From Parelaphostrongylus tenuis (taxonomy: Eukaryota; Nematoda; Chromadorea; Rhabditida; Metastrongylidae), in NCBI GenBank assembly GCA_019055375.1, contig JAHQIW010004277.1:62001-126000 (forward strand): DNA of 64,000 bases, read 5' to 3'. This document shows, in pieces, positions 20,401 to 29,049 of this stretch. The number at the start of each line of letters is the position of its first letter. Positions within the stretch are counted from its first letter, which is position 1. Below the pieces are notes generated by a model. The model was not told where the DNA came from, made no database searches, and saw only the letters and a program-made list of their open reading frames with translations. A program made the translations under genes and the position numbers.

Positions 20401-21150
20401 AGAAGGTCGAAGGTTCGATCTCGTGCTCATGGCTCACCAAGTCATTCATTCGTCCAGGATCGGTGAATTGTTACTAGAAGGGTCTCAAACTTGCCTCGGA
20501 GATAAGCAGCACTGACTCGATACAGTGGGAGTCTACTCAAGTCATTGTAGAGCCAAATATGCATCCAATCACCTCAGACAAAGTTTAAAAAAAGACGAAT
20601 GTATGGAACATCTCTTGGGGATGAATCAACGCCAAAAGTGTCATCCTTCTTCCTTTTACATTTGGAAAATCATGACACTGCGATAAAGTAGTAAAAGCAT
20701 AAGAGATCTTGGGTATTACCGCCCAGTTTCAGCGACATCTCAGCGTCAACCAGGTTCGATACTGAGTGACTTACGATCGGTGACACTACTTAGAAGCAGA
20801 GGCTCAGTTATAATGGTCAAAAACACATTTTTTACCTTCAATATTGATGGTCACTCCATGTGTGAAGTGAGTCATGGCACATTAGATCGTGGAAAAAAGA
20901 TGTTTCGCAAATAATTAGGCATTTAACAAATTTTTTCCTGACCTTTTGATAACGAAAAATTCTATTGTGCGTTTGGTTGCCATTGCAGGGTGACAGTGGT
21001 GGTCCTATAACTCAGAGGAATGATGGAAAGTACACTGTCGAAGGAATAGCAGTCTCAATAACTCCAACCTGCCATCAACAATTACCATGTAATGTTTCCA
21101 TTTCACATCATATACATGAAATTAATATGAAGAGCATCAAGTGCCTATAA
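8310..21150 (+). CDS. Secreted chymotrypsin-like serine protease, copy A (7 exons)
   Basis: Assembled by hand from exons 8310-8415, 12304-12393, 13317-13470, 13563-13671, 13750-13915, 20733-20866 and 20989-21150. All junctions have GT-AG introns and compatible phases, giving 921 nt and 306 residues plus stop. Residues 1-16 form a hydrophobic signal peptide, so the product should be secreted. An N-terminal NNCG cysteine motif precedes the activation site K43-S44-I-G-G. The triad is H95 (LTAAHC), D168 (NDLAIL) and S256 (GDSGGP). The S1-pocket residue six before the catalytic Ser is S250, as in chymotrypsin rather than trypsin (Asp). This matches the S1A fold and resembles nematode trypsin-like/DUF316 proteins. 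Odd: the first residue of the mature chain would be Ser, not Ile/Val. The order of domains and intact frame argue for a functional gene; a digestive or host-interaction role is inference only. Introns 1 and 5 are swollen by transposons. Confidence 0.87.
8640..9590 (+). pseudogene. Tc1-type transposase relic in protease A intron 1
   Basis: Frames in order recall a Tc1/mariner-superfamily transposase: GVKTADIIKI (helix-turn-helix), SVRNIVKN, PPSVMVW.IIGAT (the catalytic-core VMVW.G motif), HSARPT near the second/third acidic region and a C-terminal WDEITQEM..NIFGNTLRQLHNC. At least five stops or frameshifts, so inactive. The length, about 950 nt, fits a whole transposase coding region. It is absent from copy B's shorter intron 1. 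Confidence 0.6.
9725..9780 (-). repeat. Degenerate hammerhead-like Penelope end
   Basis: Minus strand: TTGAAGA (core C to T), a strong GGCG/CGCC stem II, then intact GAAACGTC. It sits in intron 1 of protease A, downstream of the Tc1-type relic. The flanks (9640-9830) look like further element sequence. Confidence 0.42.
9830..10930. repeat. Intron sequence with dispersed 170-bp-family units
   Basis: From 10150 to 10850 several decayed units of the 170-bp family occur, with blocks such as AACGCCGTAACAGTCAACATG and ATTCACTTGATTTGAGCTATCG. The first 300 nt show nothing recognisable. Confidence 0.45.
10935..11390. mobile_element. Inverted pair of tRNA-like SINEs, family 2
   Basis: Same plan as 6571-7008: complement of a B-box (GGCGGGACTCAAACCC) at 10972 and GGGTTGGAGTCCCGCCTGACGC at 11279, so the outer 30 nt are inverted repeats. 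The centre contains CTCAATGTCGATAACGACTACCC, shared with the other copy. Confidence 0.55.
11400..12300. other. Intron 1 remainder, nothing recognised
   Basis: No coding pattern. The last 150 nt (TCAGGCAAGAGCAATT near 12160) match 57960-58120 before copy B exon 2. Confidence 0.45.
12304..12393 (+). CDS. Protease A exon 2 (zymogen activation site)
   Basis: Acceptor GACTTTCAG, donor GGTAAGTT, phase 1 in and phase 1 out. It encodes residues 36-65, including the K-S-I-G-G activation sequence and the EFPW motif that follows it in S1A proteases. Cleavage would fall after Lys43, so P1 is basic as in other trypsin-activated zymogens, but P1' is Ser instead of Ile. Confidence 0.85.
12394..13316. other. 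Protease A intron 2
   Basis: 923 nt with only short open frames. Sections (12830-13210) align with 58440-58830 of copy B, so most is ancestral intron. No element recognised. Confidence 0.5.
13317..13470 (+). CDS. Protease A exon 3 (catalytic His)
   Basis: Acceptor TTGTTCAG; phase 1 in, phase 2 out with donor CAG/GTTCGT. It encodes WGC..V....ILTAAHC, with catalytic H95 and the C80-C96 pair expected for the C42-C58 disulfide. An earlier possible donor (GTT/GTAAGG near 13412) would break the phase with exon 4, so the later donor is preferred. Confidence 0.85.
13563..13671 (+). CDS. Protease A exon 4
   Basis: Acceptor CAGCTTTCAG, 109 nt, phase 2 in and phase 0 out. It encodes a beta-strand region with the FTIFVGSSC and ERCW motifs, corresponding to the loop and strand between the His and Asp exons of S1A proteases. 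Intron 3 is only 92 nt and intron 4 only 78 nt, typical of nematodes. Confidence 0.82.
13750..13915 (+). CDS. Protease A exon 5 (catalytic Asp)
   Basis: Acceptor GGTTTGCAG, donor ACA/GTATGT, phase 0 in and phase 1 out. It encodes VHEEYNPC, then NDLAILEV with catalytic D168, the PICMP cysteine and the VVGFG strand. The sequence is strongly similar to copy B exon 5 (59326-59494), which carries one extra Glu codon. Confidence 0.86.
14005..14290 (-). mobile_element. tRNA-derived SINE, family 1
   Basis: Minus-strand copy in intron 5: the complement of the tRNA-like head is at 14215-14290 (TGAGCCATGAGTGCAAGATTG), the GGAGGCCAC body at 14122 and the tail toward 14010. Several indels. Confidence 0.55.
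15118..15412. mobile_element. Foldback (MITE-like) element
   Basis: Inverted arms of about 80 nt: ATGTCATGTGG, AAATGGGCTCTTGTGCAGCC, GATACACGTGTTTCG on the left and their complements on the right (CGAAACACGTGTATCGGGCT at 15343). No coding capacity. Same family at 49650-50140. Confidence 0.6.
15475..15990. mobile_element. Foldback (MITE-like) element, second type
   Basis: Left arm has GTGCTATACACGAGTTTGGG and CCTTGCACAGC; right arm has GCTGTGCAAGGCTCAAACACG and TTATAGCACTGTG. The middle carries a TACACTCGATCGCTCTTGGC fragment also found at 49870 and 7530, so elements have nested. Confidence 0.5.
16120..16750 (+). repeat. Dispersed 170-bp repeat, tandem decayed units
   Basis: Three to four units with the GCTGTTACAGCGCA block (16271, 16405) and GAGATTTGAGCTGTCGA (16546). 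Spacing of about 150-180 nt between equivalent blocks. Confidence 0.55.
16870..17190 (+). mobile_element. SINE-like repeat, family 3
   Basis: Shares ATCGCCTTATGGAACGCC, ACAGCCAGGCT and a GGATCCGCACAGT tail followed by A-runs with 22376-22625. The head CGGCGCCC..GGCTTTGGCC resembles a tRNA A-box region. Confidence 0.5.
17697..18725 (+). mobile_element. RTE retroposon relic, 5' part with endonuclease
   Basis: Sense-strand match to the complement of 54700-55690: 5' untranslated region (CCACGG.TCTCCCTCTTTAA start, GTCGCGAGGG, ACGGCAGCGCCA), then the endonuclease start (MTICTHNARTLAHE) and FVAYASTTSYDEDDVEAF. Broken frames; cut off at about 18725. It lies in intron 5 of protease A. Confidence 0.72.
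19051..19827. mobile_element. 777-bp palindromic foldback made of GATAGT-type repeats
   Basis: Ends in AACCGGTT on both sides. The outer 75 nt are inverted copies (AACCGGTTGAGGACCAGAG, ACCCACCAG, TTTGATAGATGATC). Inside, the left half is GATAGTGATGGTGATAGTG-like on the + strand and the right half the complement (CACTATCA), with the switch near 19390-19440. Long Ile/Val/Thr open frames on both strands come from the repeat and are not genes. Confidence 0.8.
20360..20655 (+). mobile_element. tRNA-derived SINE, family 1
   Basis: Head with GAAGGTTCGATCTCGTGCTC (B-box), body with GATAAGCAGCACTGACTCGA and TACAGTGGGAG, tail CGCCAAAAGTGTCATCC. It ends about 80 nt upstream of protease A exon 6. Confidence 0.6.
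20733..20866 (+). CDS. Protease A exon 6 (S1-pocket region)
   Basis: Acceptor CCCAGTTTCAG, donor GAA/GTGAGT; 134 nt, phase 1 in, phase 0 out. The frame is open throughout and ends in GHSMCE, which joins exactly to GDSGGP in exon 7. Ser250 in this exon is the S1-specificity position. Intron 5 (13916-20732) is about 6.8 kb and holds an RTE fragment, SINEs, foldbacks and the GATAGT palindrome. A shorter version starting near 20804 is also phase-compatible but gives an abnormally short GFG-to-GDSGG spacing. Confidence 0.72.
20989..21150 (+). CDS. Protease A exon 7 (catalytic Ser, stop)
   Basis: Acceptor GCCATTGCAG. It begins GGT GAC AGT GGT GGT CCT, the GDSGGP nucleophile motif with S256, and runs 53 codons to TAA at 21148. 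The VEGIAVSITPTC segment matches the strand with positions 214-220 of S1A proteases. No strong AATAAA follows; a weak variant lies near 21250. Confidence 0.87.
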   Translation, partial: GDSGGPITQRNDGKYTVEGIAVSITPTCHQQLPCNVSISHHIHEINMKSIKCL

Positions 21151-22310
21151 ACATGTTAGCGCTCACTCACTCTCATTCTCCACGTCTTAGAAGTTAGCAT
21201 GTTGGCTTTCAGTTTGTTACTTTATATCTACATAAAATATAGAAATAATGAATAAGACTGACGAAATTCTTCACAATGACATTCAAGCTGATCGTGATGT
21301 AAATTGAGCGCATTCATTTCAAAATCAGAGTATTTTGCTTCTTCTCCCTGAATAACAGAAGCCAAGCCGACTTGCTCTTTGAAACGTCATCTTCTTCTTG
21401 ATCTCTAGTATACTGCGCAATAAAATGAAGAAGTTGTTGAATGATTCCCTGAAGAAGAGGTCCTTTCTTTGTATTTGACTTTTCTTCTCTCAGTCTATGC
21501 TGTTCTGGGTTATTGCGCGCGCAAAGCACAAAAGAACTTCCCGAATTCTATTGATGTATCGGAATCCATAACCCATCTAAAGGATGCAGCTTGAAGATCA
21601 ATGATTCACATTGATAAGGATTTCACATGAGTACAACCTTATCAAGGATATGAGTGTTAATATGACGGTCTACTGATTTTCAGGATGTCAATGTGATCGT
21701 AGAGACCTAGTATTATATAGCAGAATACTTAGCATTTGACACAATTGTATGAAGGATCTACAGTGCTCTATTGATCGCTGATTCCATCACGCATCCCAGG
21801 CTCATAAAACCTATCGTCTCTCCGCGTTTCGTAAAATTGAAACCAGAGCTCGTGTGCAAGAATGACACCACTACTCTTTTATGGGTACGTTGGGTCACTG
21901 CAAAGGTCATATATGCATCAAATCACCTCTAACGATGCCTAGTAAAGGTCTAAAACAGGAAGTATACCTTTGAAATTCTCTAACGAAGAAGTCATCAAAC
22001 ATCTGTTCTTTTATAGCGTATCATCTTTTATTAGAAAACACTAATATGCTTTATAAATCGTGTCATATTTATGAAAATAACTGAAAACTACGGCACAACA
22101 GTAATTCACGAGAAATTCAATCGTCACTTGAAAAATCGTGATCCGCACTCCGGTATGGGAAGTCTCAAAGGTAGTCGAGCAGTTTATTATTTATCGCGTT
22201 CCTACATAGAGCGGTTTAACCAAACAATAAGCCATTACATATTTCCTATTCAGGTGCGACCACTCTCAGGTGATTCTGTCTGATAAAATAACTTTTCATG
22301 GCCCTCGGCT
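21151..22310. other. Downstream of protease A, no gene seen
   Basis: AT-rich, many stops in all frames. A partial SINE family-1 body may lie at 21885-21955 (GGGTCACTGCAAAGGTC, ATGCATCAAATCACCTC). Confidence 0.45.
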
Positions 22311-22313
22311 TCG

Positions 22314-22330
22314 AATATATATAAATATAA

Positions 22331-22377
<47 letters not shown>
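22314..22377. repeat. (TA)n microsatellite
   Basis: TATATAAATATAAATAAA followed by about 20 TA units, directly before a SINE-like repeat. Confidence 0.92.
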
Positions 22378-22378
<1 letters not shown>

Positions 22379-22625
22379 GAGGCGCCGTGGCCGAATCGTT
22401 GTGATGCCGTCGCAACGCGCGTGTGTCGGAGCTCCACTCGCCCTCCCCCTCCCTCAGCACTCTCCGCTGTCAACAAATCGCCCTAAGGAACGCCGCAGCC
22501 AGGCTGTCTTGGAGATTACAAGGAGACAGGCTCGAACATTATTCTACGTGATTCGAGAACAAGTCAAAAACGAATCGATGCTAGTTGTGGAATCCGCATC
22601 ATAAAGGTTGTGATGTCGGGTCGTG
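22376..22625 (+). mobile_element. SINE-like repeat, family 3
   Basis: GC-rich head CGAGGCGCCGTGGCCGAATC resembles a tRNA (Ser/Leu type) 5' half. The body ATCGCCCTAAGGAACGCC, GCAGCCAGGCTGTC and tail GGAATCCGCATC then A-rich match 16870-17190. A third tail may lie at 57130-57175. Confidence 0.5.
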
Positions 22626-22643
22626 TAAAAAAATAAATAAGTG

Positions 22644-22679
22644 CCTCTCTTCTCTCTCTCTCTCTCTCTACTATCTATA

Positions 22680-22730
<51 letters not shown>
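22644..22730. repeat. (TC)n plus (TA)n microsatellite
   Basis: About 13 TC units followed by two TA blocks with one interruption (ACAT). Confidence 0.92.
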
Positions 22731-22739
22731 CAAACTTCA

Positions 22740-23560
22740 TGCACTGACCTTTCTGAGCTGACACAAAGTTGATGTCAGTTTTTTTATTTTACAGTTGTTG
22801 TCGTCGGTCGGAGGCCAACGTTCAGTGGCTTCATTCCTCCAAGCCGCTTTATGAGATGTAACACTCATAATTTTTCAGCAAAATGACTTTCCTTGAATCT
22901 CAACACTGATGATATATGTAAGCGCTAAAAGTCTTGAATCTTGCAAAGAAGTTCTGATCAAGACGTTGTTGCTGGAACGGCAGCCATCAAAAGACAATAG
23001 CACCAGCAACAACAGCAACAGCAGCTGACAGTGACCTCGCATTAGCTTCTGAAGAGTTAGTTGAGAATGAGCAAATAGATGACGAGCTCTGAAGTGAAGA
23101 AACGCATGGTTTCAATGCTTCGACTTTATAGCCATAATTGTCTTTACTAAACAACTATCCCAGCAGGTCCTACATGTGACACGTTCTCTGCTCCGGTATT
23201 GCAGAGTTTCCGGCGGCTCTCATGACGTGTCTTAACTGCTATTGGTACATACGTCACAAAAACATCGCAGTGATAACTCCGCAGCAAACCAAGTACAGCG
23301 CTATCGAATTCAATTTGTGCGTGTTATTTAGATGATCTCCGATAACAGTAACGAATATTGATAGAATTCTGCAACACTTACCCCCAGGTGTTCCCTGCAT
23401 CACCACTAAACTATGATTAGTCTAGTCAATGACTGGCTATCAATTTACGATTAGTGTCGGTATGATCAGGTTCAAAAAAAATTAAATGGCAGTTACTAGC
23501 TTGATCACATGGCCTACTTAACACGCAAGAGGTGGGCGCAAATTTTCTCTTGTAAGTGAA
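22740..23560. other. No gene recognised
   Basis: Contains a short CAACAACAGCAACAGCAGC run near 23005. No coding frame or element recognised. Confidence 0.45.
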
Positions 23561-23574
23561 AAATGTCTATATGC

Positions 23575-24265
23575 AATATTTTTGAGTGATGTATAAAACT
23601 TTAACATTAGACGGGATTTAAACTCTTATATCACCCATTCTGGGAGCGCGTGCTAACCATTGCACTACCCGCGATCGTTCTGAATTACTCTTTCTCCGGC
23701 ACAAATGTATTGATCTGACAGCAACTAATCGTGGATGGTATGTCGTAGAAGCTGATATTGGCTGAAGCCACTCTCGCTAACAAATATTATATATACGGAG
23801 AATCAAGTGGATTCTTTCAATTTCAACACCTTTAGCGGTGGTATGATGTTGAAAATATATCTCCTTCAAAGTTGAGTAATATGCAAAACTTTAGACAACT
23901 GAGATTCATACTGACATTCTACCCTTTCCGGGGCGTGTGCTCACCGTTGCACTGTTCCCACTCGTTTTGCCATCCTAGTTATCCGAAACAATTGTTTCGA
24001 TCTGCCAGCAACTATTCGTCAGCTGTTTGGCTTGATAAGCCGATCTCGGCATTGAATCCAGCCATGTTGACAGATATTGGATCGATACACATATATGATA
24101 TACAGGTCGATGAAATTGTGTCGAAAAAAAGTGATGGTAAAACGAGCGTCAGTAGTGCTAGCACGCGTTCCCGGATAAGGTGAAATGCGAGTTCAAGTCC
24201 ATACCGATGTCCAAAGTTTTGTACATCATCTATTATTATTAGAAATACTTTTGTAACATTTGAAT
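23575..24265. mobile_element. Inverted pair of tRNA-like SINEs, family 2
   Basis: Complement of a B-box (GACGGGATTTAAACTC) at 23610, GCTAACCATTGCACTACCC (A-box complement) at 23652, a second minus unit near 23935 and a plus-strand B-box GCGAGTTCAAGTCCATACCG at 24188. Same central motif (GATATTGG) as the other pairs. More decayed. Confidence 0.45.
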
Positions 24266-24479
24266 TACCGCCAAAGCGGTTCAAATAAAAAAAATCTTAC
24301 TTGAAGAATGGCTTTTGTCATGAACTACGTAAATTGACTCAGTGATATAACTTAGTTGTAAGCCATCTGATTGTAGATCTTCAAGGTTGCCTTGAATTGA
24401 GCAAAACAAAAAGTAGTTAGCACAATCCACATAATTTCCCGTGTCTGGTTCCAGTGGTTTATACTATCTCCCCATGCTG

Positions 24480-24890
24480 GATCTAATAGAGGATCAAATC
24501 GTGCGAAGATTCTACCAAGTAGGTGCAAATGTAACTAAGGTTTGCTAGTGGTCTAAGACGCAATTATTTCCACTTTAGTTTTGGCGAATAGCAAACTACC
24601 GTGGAATGGTTGACGTTGAGTTTTTCTGCAACATTACGTGTAGTTTCAAGAGATTGAGCTCCAATGATTGCTCTCATTAAGTCGTTGTCAACTTTCCAAG
24701 GGAGCACTACGGTTCTCATCTTCAAAGATTTCCTCTCCTTTAAGGAACTTCCTGGACACCATTATACTGTACACTCTTTAACACTTTCTGTCATGCTAAC
24801 TGCAAGTTGTCTCTGCTGTTTTACGATCCACTTTTAGCTCACAAAGAAAATCGCTTTGATTTGTTTTTTTGTTCGATATCCTCTACAAAG
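24480..24890 (-). pseudogene. Mariner transposase relic, N-terminal part
   Basis: Minus strand reads, with interruptions, FLCELKVDRKTAETT (start), SRKFLKG..., then KVDNDLMRAIIGAQ, TTRNVAEKLNVNHSTV, which fits the paired helix-turn-helix domains of mariner transposases (VDND.L.A.IE, TTRE.AE.LNV.HSTV). It ends before the catalytic domain. Inactive. Confidence 0.6.
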
Positions 24891-25121
24891 TCTGAAATAA
24901 ATTCAAAATAAACAACAAATATCACGTCATAGCAACAAAACATAAAGCGAGAAATGAGCTTAAAAATGTTTATCTAATATAGCCACATTTATTCAAAATC
25001 TAATCCAACATCGTACGGCGCTTTACAATAACGCATAACAACGGATCCATTCTCACCAATCTGATATTAACTAACAACAACAATCGTCACACACATAAAC
25101 CGTTGGGCACTGCGTGGTGCA

Positions 25122-25142
25122 AATATATATATATATTTTTTT
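25122..25142. repeat. Short AT/T-rich tract
   Basis: ATATATATATAT followed by a T-run; flanked by unremarkable AT-rich sequence (24900-25200). Confidence 0.7.
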
Positions 25143-25204
25143 ATTCGTTATTGATTCGTCTTTACAGCTGTTTTTTCATTGTGCCGATCCAGGGTTTCTA
25201 ATAT

Positions 25205-26130
25205 TCAATTTTTCCTTCCTGTCTTCTTCCTGAACGTCGTAGAGTTTTGATTGAGCACGCCACTTTGTCGTCTCTTTATATAATGGCAAGGCGATTTCGC
25301 GGACAAGGTGGAAAGGTTGACAACAAAACCCATTGTGGCAGAACCAGCAAATGCTAGAACCGCGGCATCACGGCAGTAGAATTTCAAGTAGGCATACTCA
25401 TCATACATGAACCCTCGCAGGCGGTCATAAGCTTTGTTTTACCAACTGAGTTTTCAGGCACTTGTTACGATGGTGTCAAAGAATTGTAGTATTTTCCAGG
25501 GAGCTCTCCGATAGATTTGAAGTTAGAGTATGGTTAATTTTGGCATTTACGGACTGTCTTTTCTGCTTATGGAGCTCTGAGCTTCTGGCCAACCATTGTT
25601 ATTTCATACTATAGCCCTGGAGATCTGTCATAAAGTGGCACTGATATTCATAAAATCTCTAGCAGAGCTCTTTCATCTTCACTTTGAAGTCAAAAAATGG
25701 GAAAGCAGTTTTGGCATAAACTCGATTTGCATACGATTGTTCCTGCCCATTACATAAGATTTTATAACGCGTGTCAGTGATGAGATCCTAGGACTTATAA
25801 TTTCTAGGTTATAAAGGGCTTTATCCTCTTTTGTAGCAAAAGTATCCTCACCTTGTGCAGCATCGGTGCGAAATAAGACGTTTGCTGAATCTTTCTCCTA
25901 TGATGTTGAACTGCGAATCTTGACTGTAAGGCGACGAACAGGTTCCTACACCGTGTCTTCATTACTGAAGAAAGTGGTCATGCAGCAGTTGTAGCCAAAT
26001 CCTTTTGGAAGGATGTCAGTTGATAACCCTTTGCGGACAGCACCATTTTCGGTTGGCGGGCGGCTCAGACTGCTGCGAAAAGAACCGCCATTATGCGCTC
26101 CAAGGATAATGTGGCAGTTCTCTAATGAAA
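25205..26130 (-). pseudogene. Possible decayed gene of unknown family
   Basis: Minus strand has long stretches with coding-like composition and few stops: LENCHIILGAHNGGSF from about 26125, GLSTDILPKGFGYNCC, RRLTVKIRSSTS, DKALYNLEIISPRISS and MGRNNRMQIEFMPKLL down to 25690. After more broken frames comes YDRLRGFMYDEYAYLKFYC and AVLAFAGSATMGFVVNL at 25410-25290, the latter like a membrane segment. An acceptor-like CTCAG precedes that last part. At least two in-frame stops. I do not recognise the family. It could be a retropseudogene or real exons split by introns. Confidence 0.3.
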
Positions 26131-26139
26131 AATATACTT

Positions 26140-26860
26140 TTTTGTCAATATGTGGGATTTCTGTGTCAATGAATGGTGGAATATGATAAAACAGACCTCA
26201 ATAAGATTATTTCTATGAGAAATAACGTACTTGCTCCATTCATAATCCACACTTTCAAACGAAAAAGCCAAGTAGTCATGAGAAGGCTATATTTAAAAGC
26301 TTCGTCGAAAATTGCTACAATATTTTATTTATACTTATCTAGAATTCAATGAAATTTGTCTTCTATTTCTTTTCATCTTTCTGTATACTTTATTGCATGA
26401 AAAGCATAAAATTAATCATACTGGCTGAAAAATGTAAACAATGAGTGGTTCGTCAAAATTAGTGCTGCTTGTTGCATGCGATCTTACTTCATCGATAATT
26501 CTTGACATTTATTTTTGATTATCAGTGCAGTTCAAATTCCCATTTTTCAGATCAATGCATAATTTCGTTCAAATTCTATTCATAACTGTGATATTCGAAG
26601 AAGACATGGAGTTTTAGCGGTTCTTTACCATTCTCTTCACACTTTTTGAGCCCTTCGGTAGAAACGTATGAAACGACGTTTCAGTAGTAATTTGGCAGAT
26701 AAAATTAAGTGAAGTCGAACGATGTAGTTTATTCCTTAAATGGTCTGTTTTCTTCACGGTAAGTAGAAAATTTTTTGTTTCACATTCAAGCATTTCTCTC
26801 GTAATGATGCTTTTTTCATAAGCAACTGATAATCGCATTAAATAGAAGAAATTTTAGCAG
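26140..26860. other. No gene recognised
   Basis: Very AT-rich; a 74-residue minus-strand frame at 26614-26838 has no recognisable motif. Confidence 0.45.
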
Positions 26861-26869
26861 TTTCAGCGG

Positions 26870-27760
26870 TATTCCTGATTTTGTTGTAACACAGTCAAAT
26901 AAGGATTAGATTTCGCAAATTCGGATAATTTTCAATGCCAGCGTCATGTTTTGCGCACTTCTTAGGAAAAACGCGTTTCCTGATTTTCGTCAGAGTTATC
27001 AGTAACTATTCGATAGTTTAAATCTTGGAAGTCCGATAAAATCCTCATTCTTAAAATGGCTCCCTTAATGCGCTTTAACAGTAAAAATCAAAATATATCT
27101 ATCGCACTCGAGCAATTCCCACTGAAGTTAGCTCTTCCACTGGACTTCTAATAATTCTTCGATAGCTCAAATCTCTTGCGATTTCATAACTATGTTTTGG
27201 AAAAAAATCCTTTTTGTAGTACAGCAGCCAAAAGAAGATTAAGTTTCGCAGTTAGTTGATGTGTTGCTCAAGGCACGGTGCCTTGAGGCCAACTTCGCGA
27301 AATCCCACCCTTTGGACAGCGAAACCCAATCTTCTTTCGATTATCAAAGCTCACTAAAAAATCTTCTTCAAAAATAAACTGCGTTCTTGATATCGCTGAG
27401 ATTTGCGCTATCGATTGGTTATTAGTTGTTCATAGAAATAAACTTTATCCGGCGAGAAATCCTTAGATGTGAAACAAATTTATTTGAACTGTTACAGCGC
27501 AAAAAATAAGCCATTTGAGAAATAAAATACACCATTCAAGTTCACTTGACTTCAGCTCTCGAATGAATCTAGTAATCTAGTGAAATGGGTCTTTTCTAGA
27601 ATAAATCAAAGTCTCACGATCGCAATTCTTGAAATACGATTGCATGTGACAGAACACGTTTTCAAAAGTAACGATTTTCAAACAGTTCAGCGTTATTCTT
27701 TTCAGGAATGCGTTTACAAAAGTTCTACAATGGCATTCATAATTTTCTAGCAAATAAGTC
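26870..27760. repeat. Dispersed 170-bp repeat, units in both orientations
   Basis: Minus-oriented units near 27000-27240 (TTCGATAGCTCAAATCTC, GTACAGCAGCC) and plus-oriented ones near 27340-27560 (TGAGATTTGCGCTATCGA, GAACTGTTACAGCGCA). The switch lies around 27250-27330. Confidence 0.5.
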
Positions 27761-28179
27761 TGCAGGAATCAAATAGAAATATATAATCCCAGTAAATTCG
27801 CTTCCAGTTAGAAAATTAGATTGCGATCGCGAGACGTCACCTTTTATTTTTCATTAGAACATCTTGTGGGCTTAATTTCATACAACAAGCCTAGTATTAG
27901 AGTCAGAACTTCTCAAGCTATTTACTGATTATTTACGCACAAACAATATTGAAATACGGATTTCGGAAATGGGCTTTTCTGCATATTTCTTCGCAATATT
28001 GACTACTATTTGTGCTCTCTCAAATTCTTCCTAGAATTTGTATTGAGCAATTTTCAGCCATTCACTTTGAATTAGATAAAGCAAAAAAGTCCCTCGATAC
28101 CTGCTGAGAATTCAAAGTTTATACATATCATATCATTATTTTTTGTTTATTCAGATTCTTTTGAATTTAGATCAAAAAG

Positions 28180-29010
28180 ACTTCTGACATGCCTCTTCAA
28201 TTTAATCAAATGTCTCGAGTCGGCATACACGCAGGAAATTGCTTTATTAGGCTAAAAAGACCATACTAGGATCGGAATCTGAAGTGTAAGCTGGGTGCAG
28301 CAAGACCGACTTCCTCCAAATTTTTTCACATTTTTCCTTAGTCCTCTTTGACGTGTGAGGTATGGTGTTATTTTGCCAAAACAGCGCGCGCTTTCGTCAA
28401 ATCAATGTCAGGTACTTTTCCATCGTAGACTGGCCCAGCTGCCCACCGTAGAGTTCACTATTTTTGGAGCGACCATTCGCAACAAGTCAATATGCAAGGC
28501 ATCTTCAAAATTGTAGATCATACCTTTGTACCAAACGGATTCTGACGTGCAGGCAATGGAGGAGTTTAACCTTTCGAAGCCCGACGTTCATTCCAATCGT
28601 GATTGACCAGGTAGACTCACGTCTCATCCGACGTCACGAAATGCTCCCAAAATCAATCGTTCAACGGGCTTTGCAGCAACTGACGGCAAACTTCAGCTCG
28701 GAGATCGGCTTGAGCCTCAGTCAACTAGTGCTGATCTTGGTGACTTTTTCTGGGCAAAGTAAAGATGTTGGAGGTGATTCCAGACCCGTATCTTGATCAA
28801 CGAACTCTCTATTGCCAATTCACGAATGCATGATGATAGTTTCGCATCCCAAGCCGCTTGTAGATCTCCATTTTCCAATCCTTTCAATACTGAGCATCAC
28901 TTTCAAACGCCACAAATCTTCTTTGCAGTATCTCTTGTCAAAAGTTGTCGTTTCCAGCAATAACTATCGAAGTCAAAGCTTAATCTTGTCCATCATCATG
29001 ATTTGATACC
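28180..29010 (-). pseudogene. Mariner transposase relic
   Basis: Minus strand shows, in changing frames, VWNHLQHLYFAQKK, LTEAQADLRAEVCRQLLQSP, WEHFVTSDET (first catalytic Asp region), NHDWNERRASKG, IYNFEDALHIDLL, VNSTV and KRALFWQNN. These are the mariner landmarks T.AQ...R.E.C..LL, VTSDEKW, WWNFEG.IH.ELL, NAELYC and QDNA.PH. Many stops and indels. Open frames on the + strand here are antisense shadows. Confidence 0.62.
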
Positions 29011-29049
29011 CGCAGAGCAAACTGAAATTTTATGCACAACTATGGCGTT

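Noticed and set aside
20803..20866. Shorter exon 6 starting after CAGAG
   Set aside because: Phase-compatible, but it removes about 24 residues normally found between GFG and GDSGG; the longer exon is fully open and has a better acceptor.
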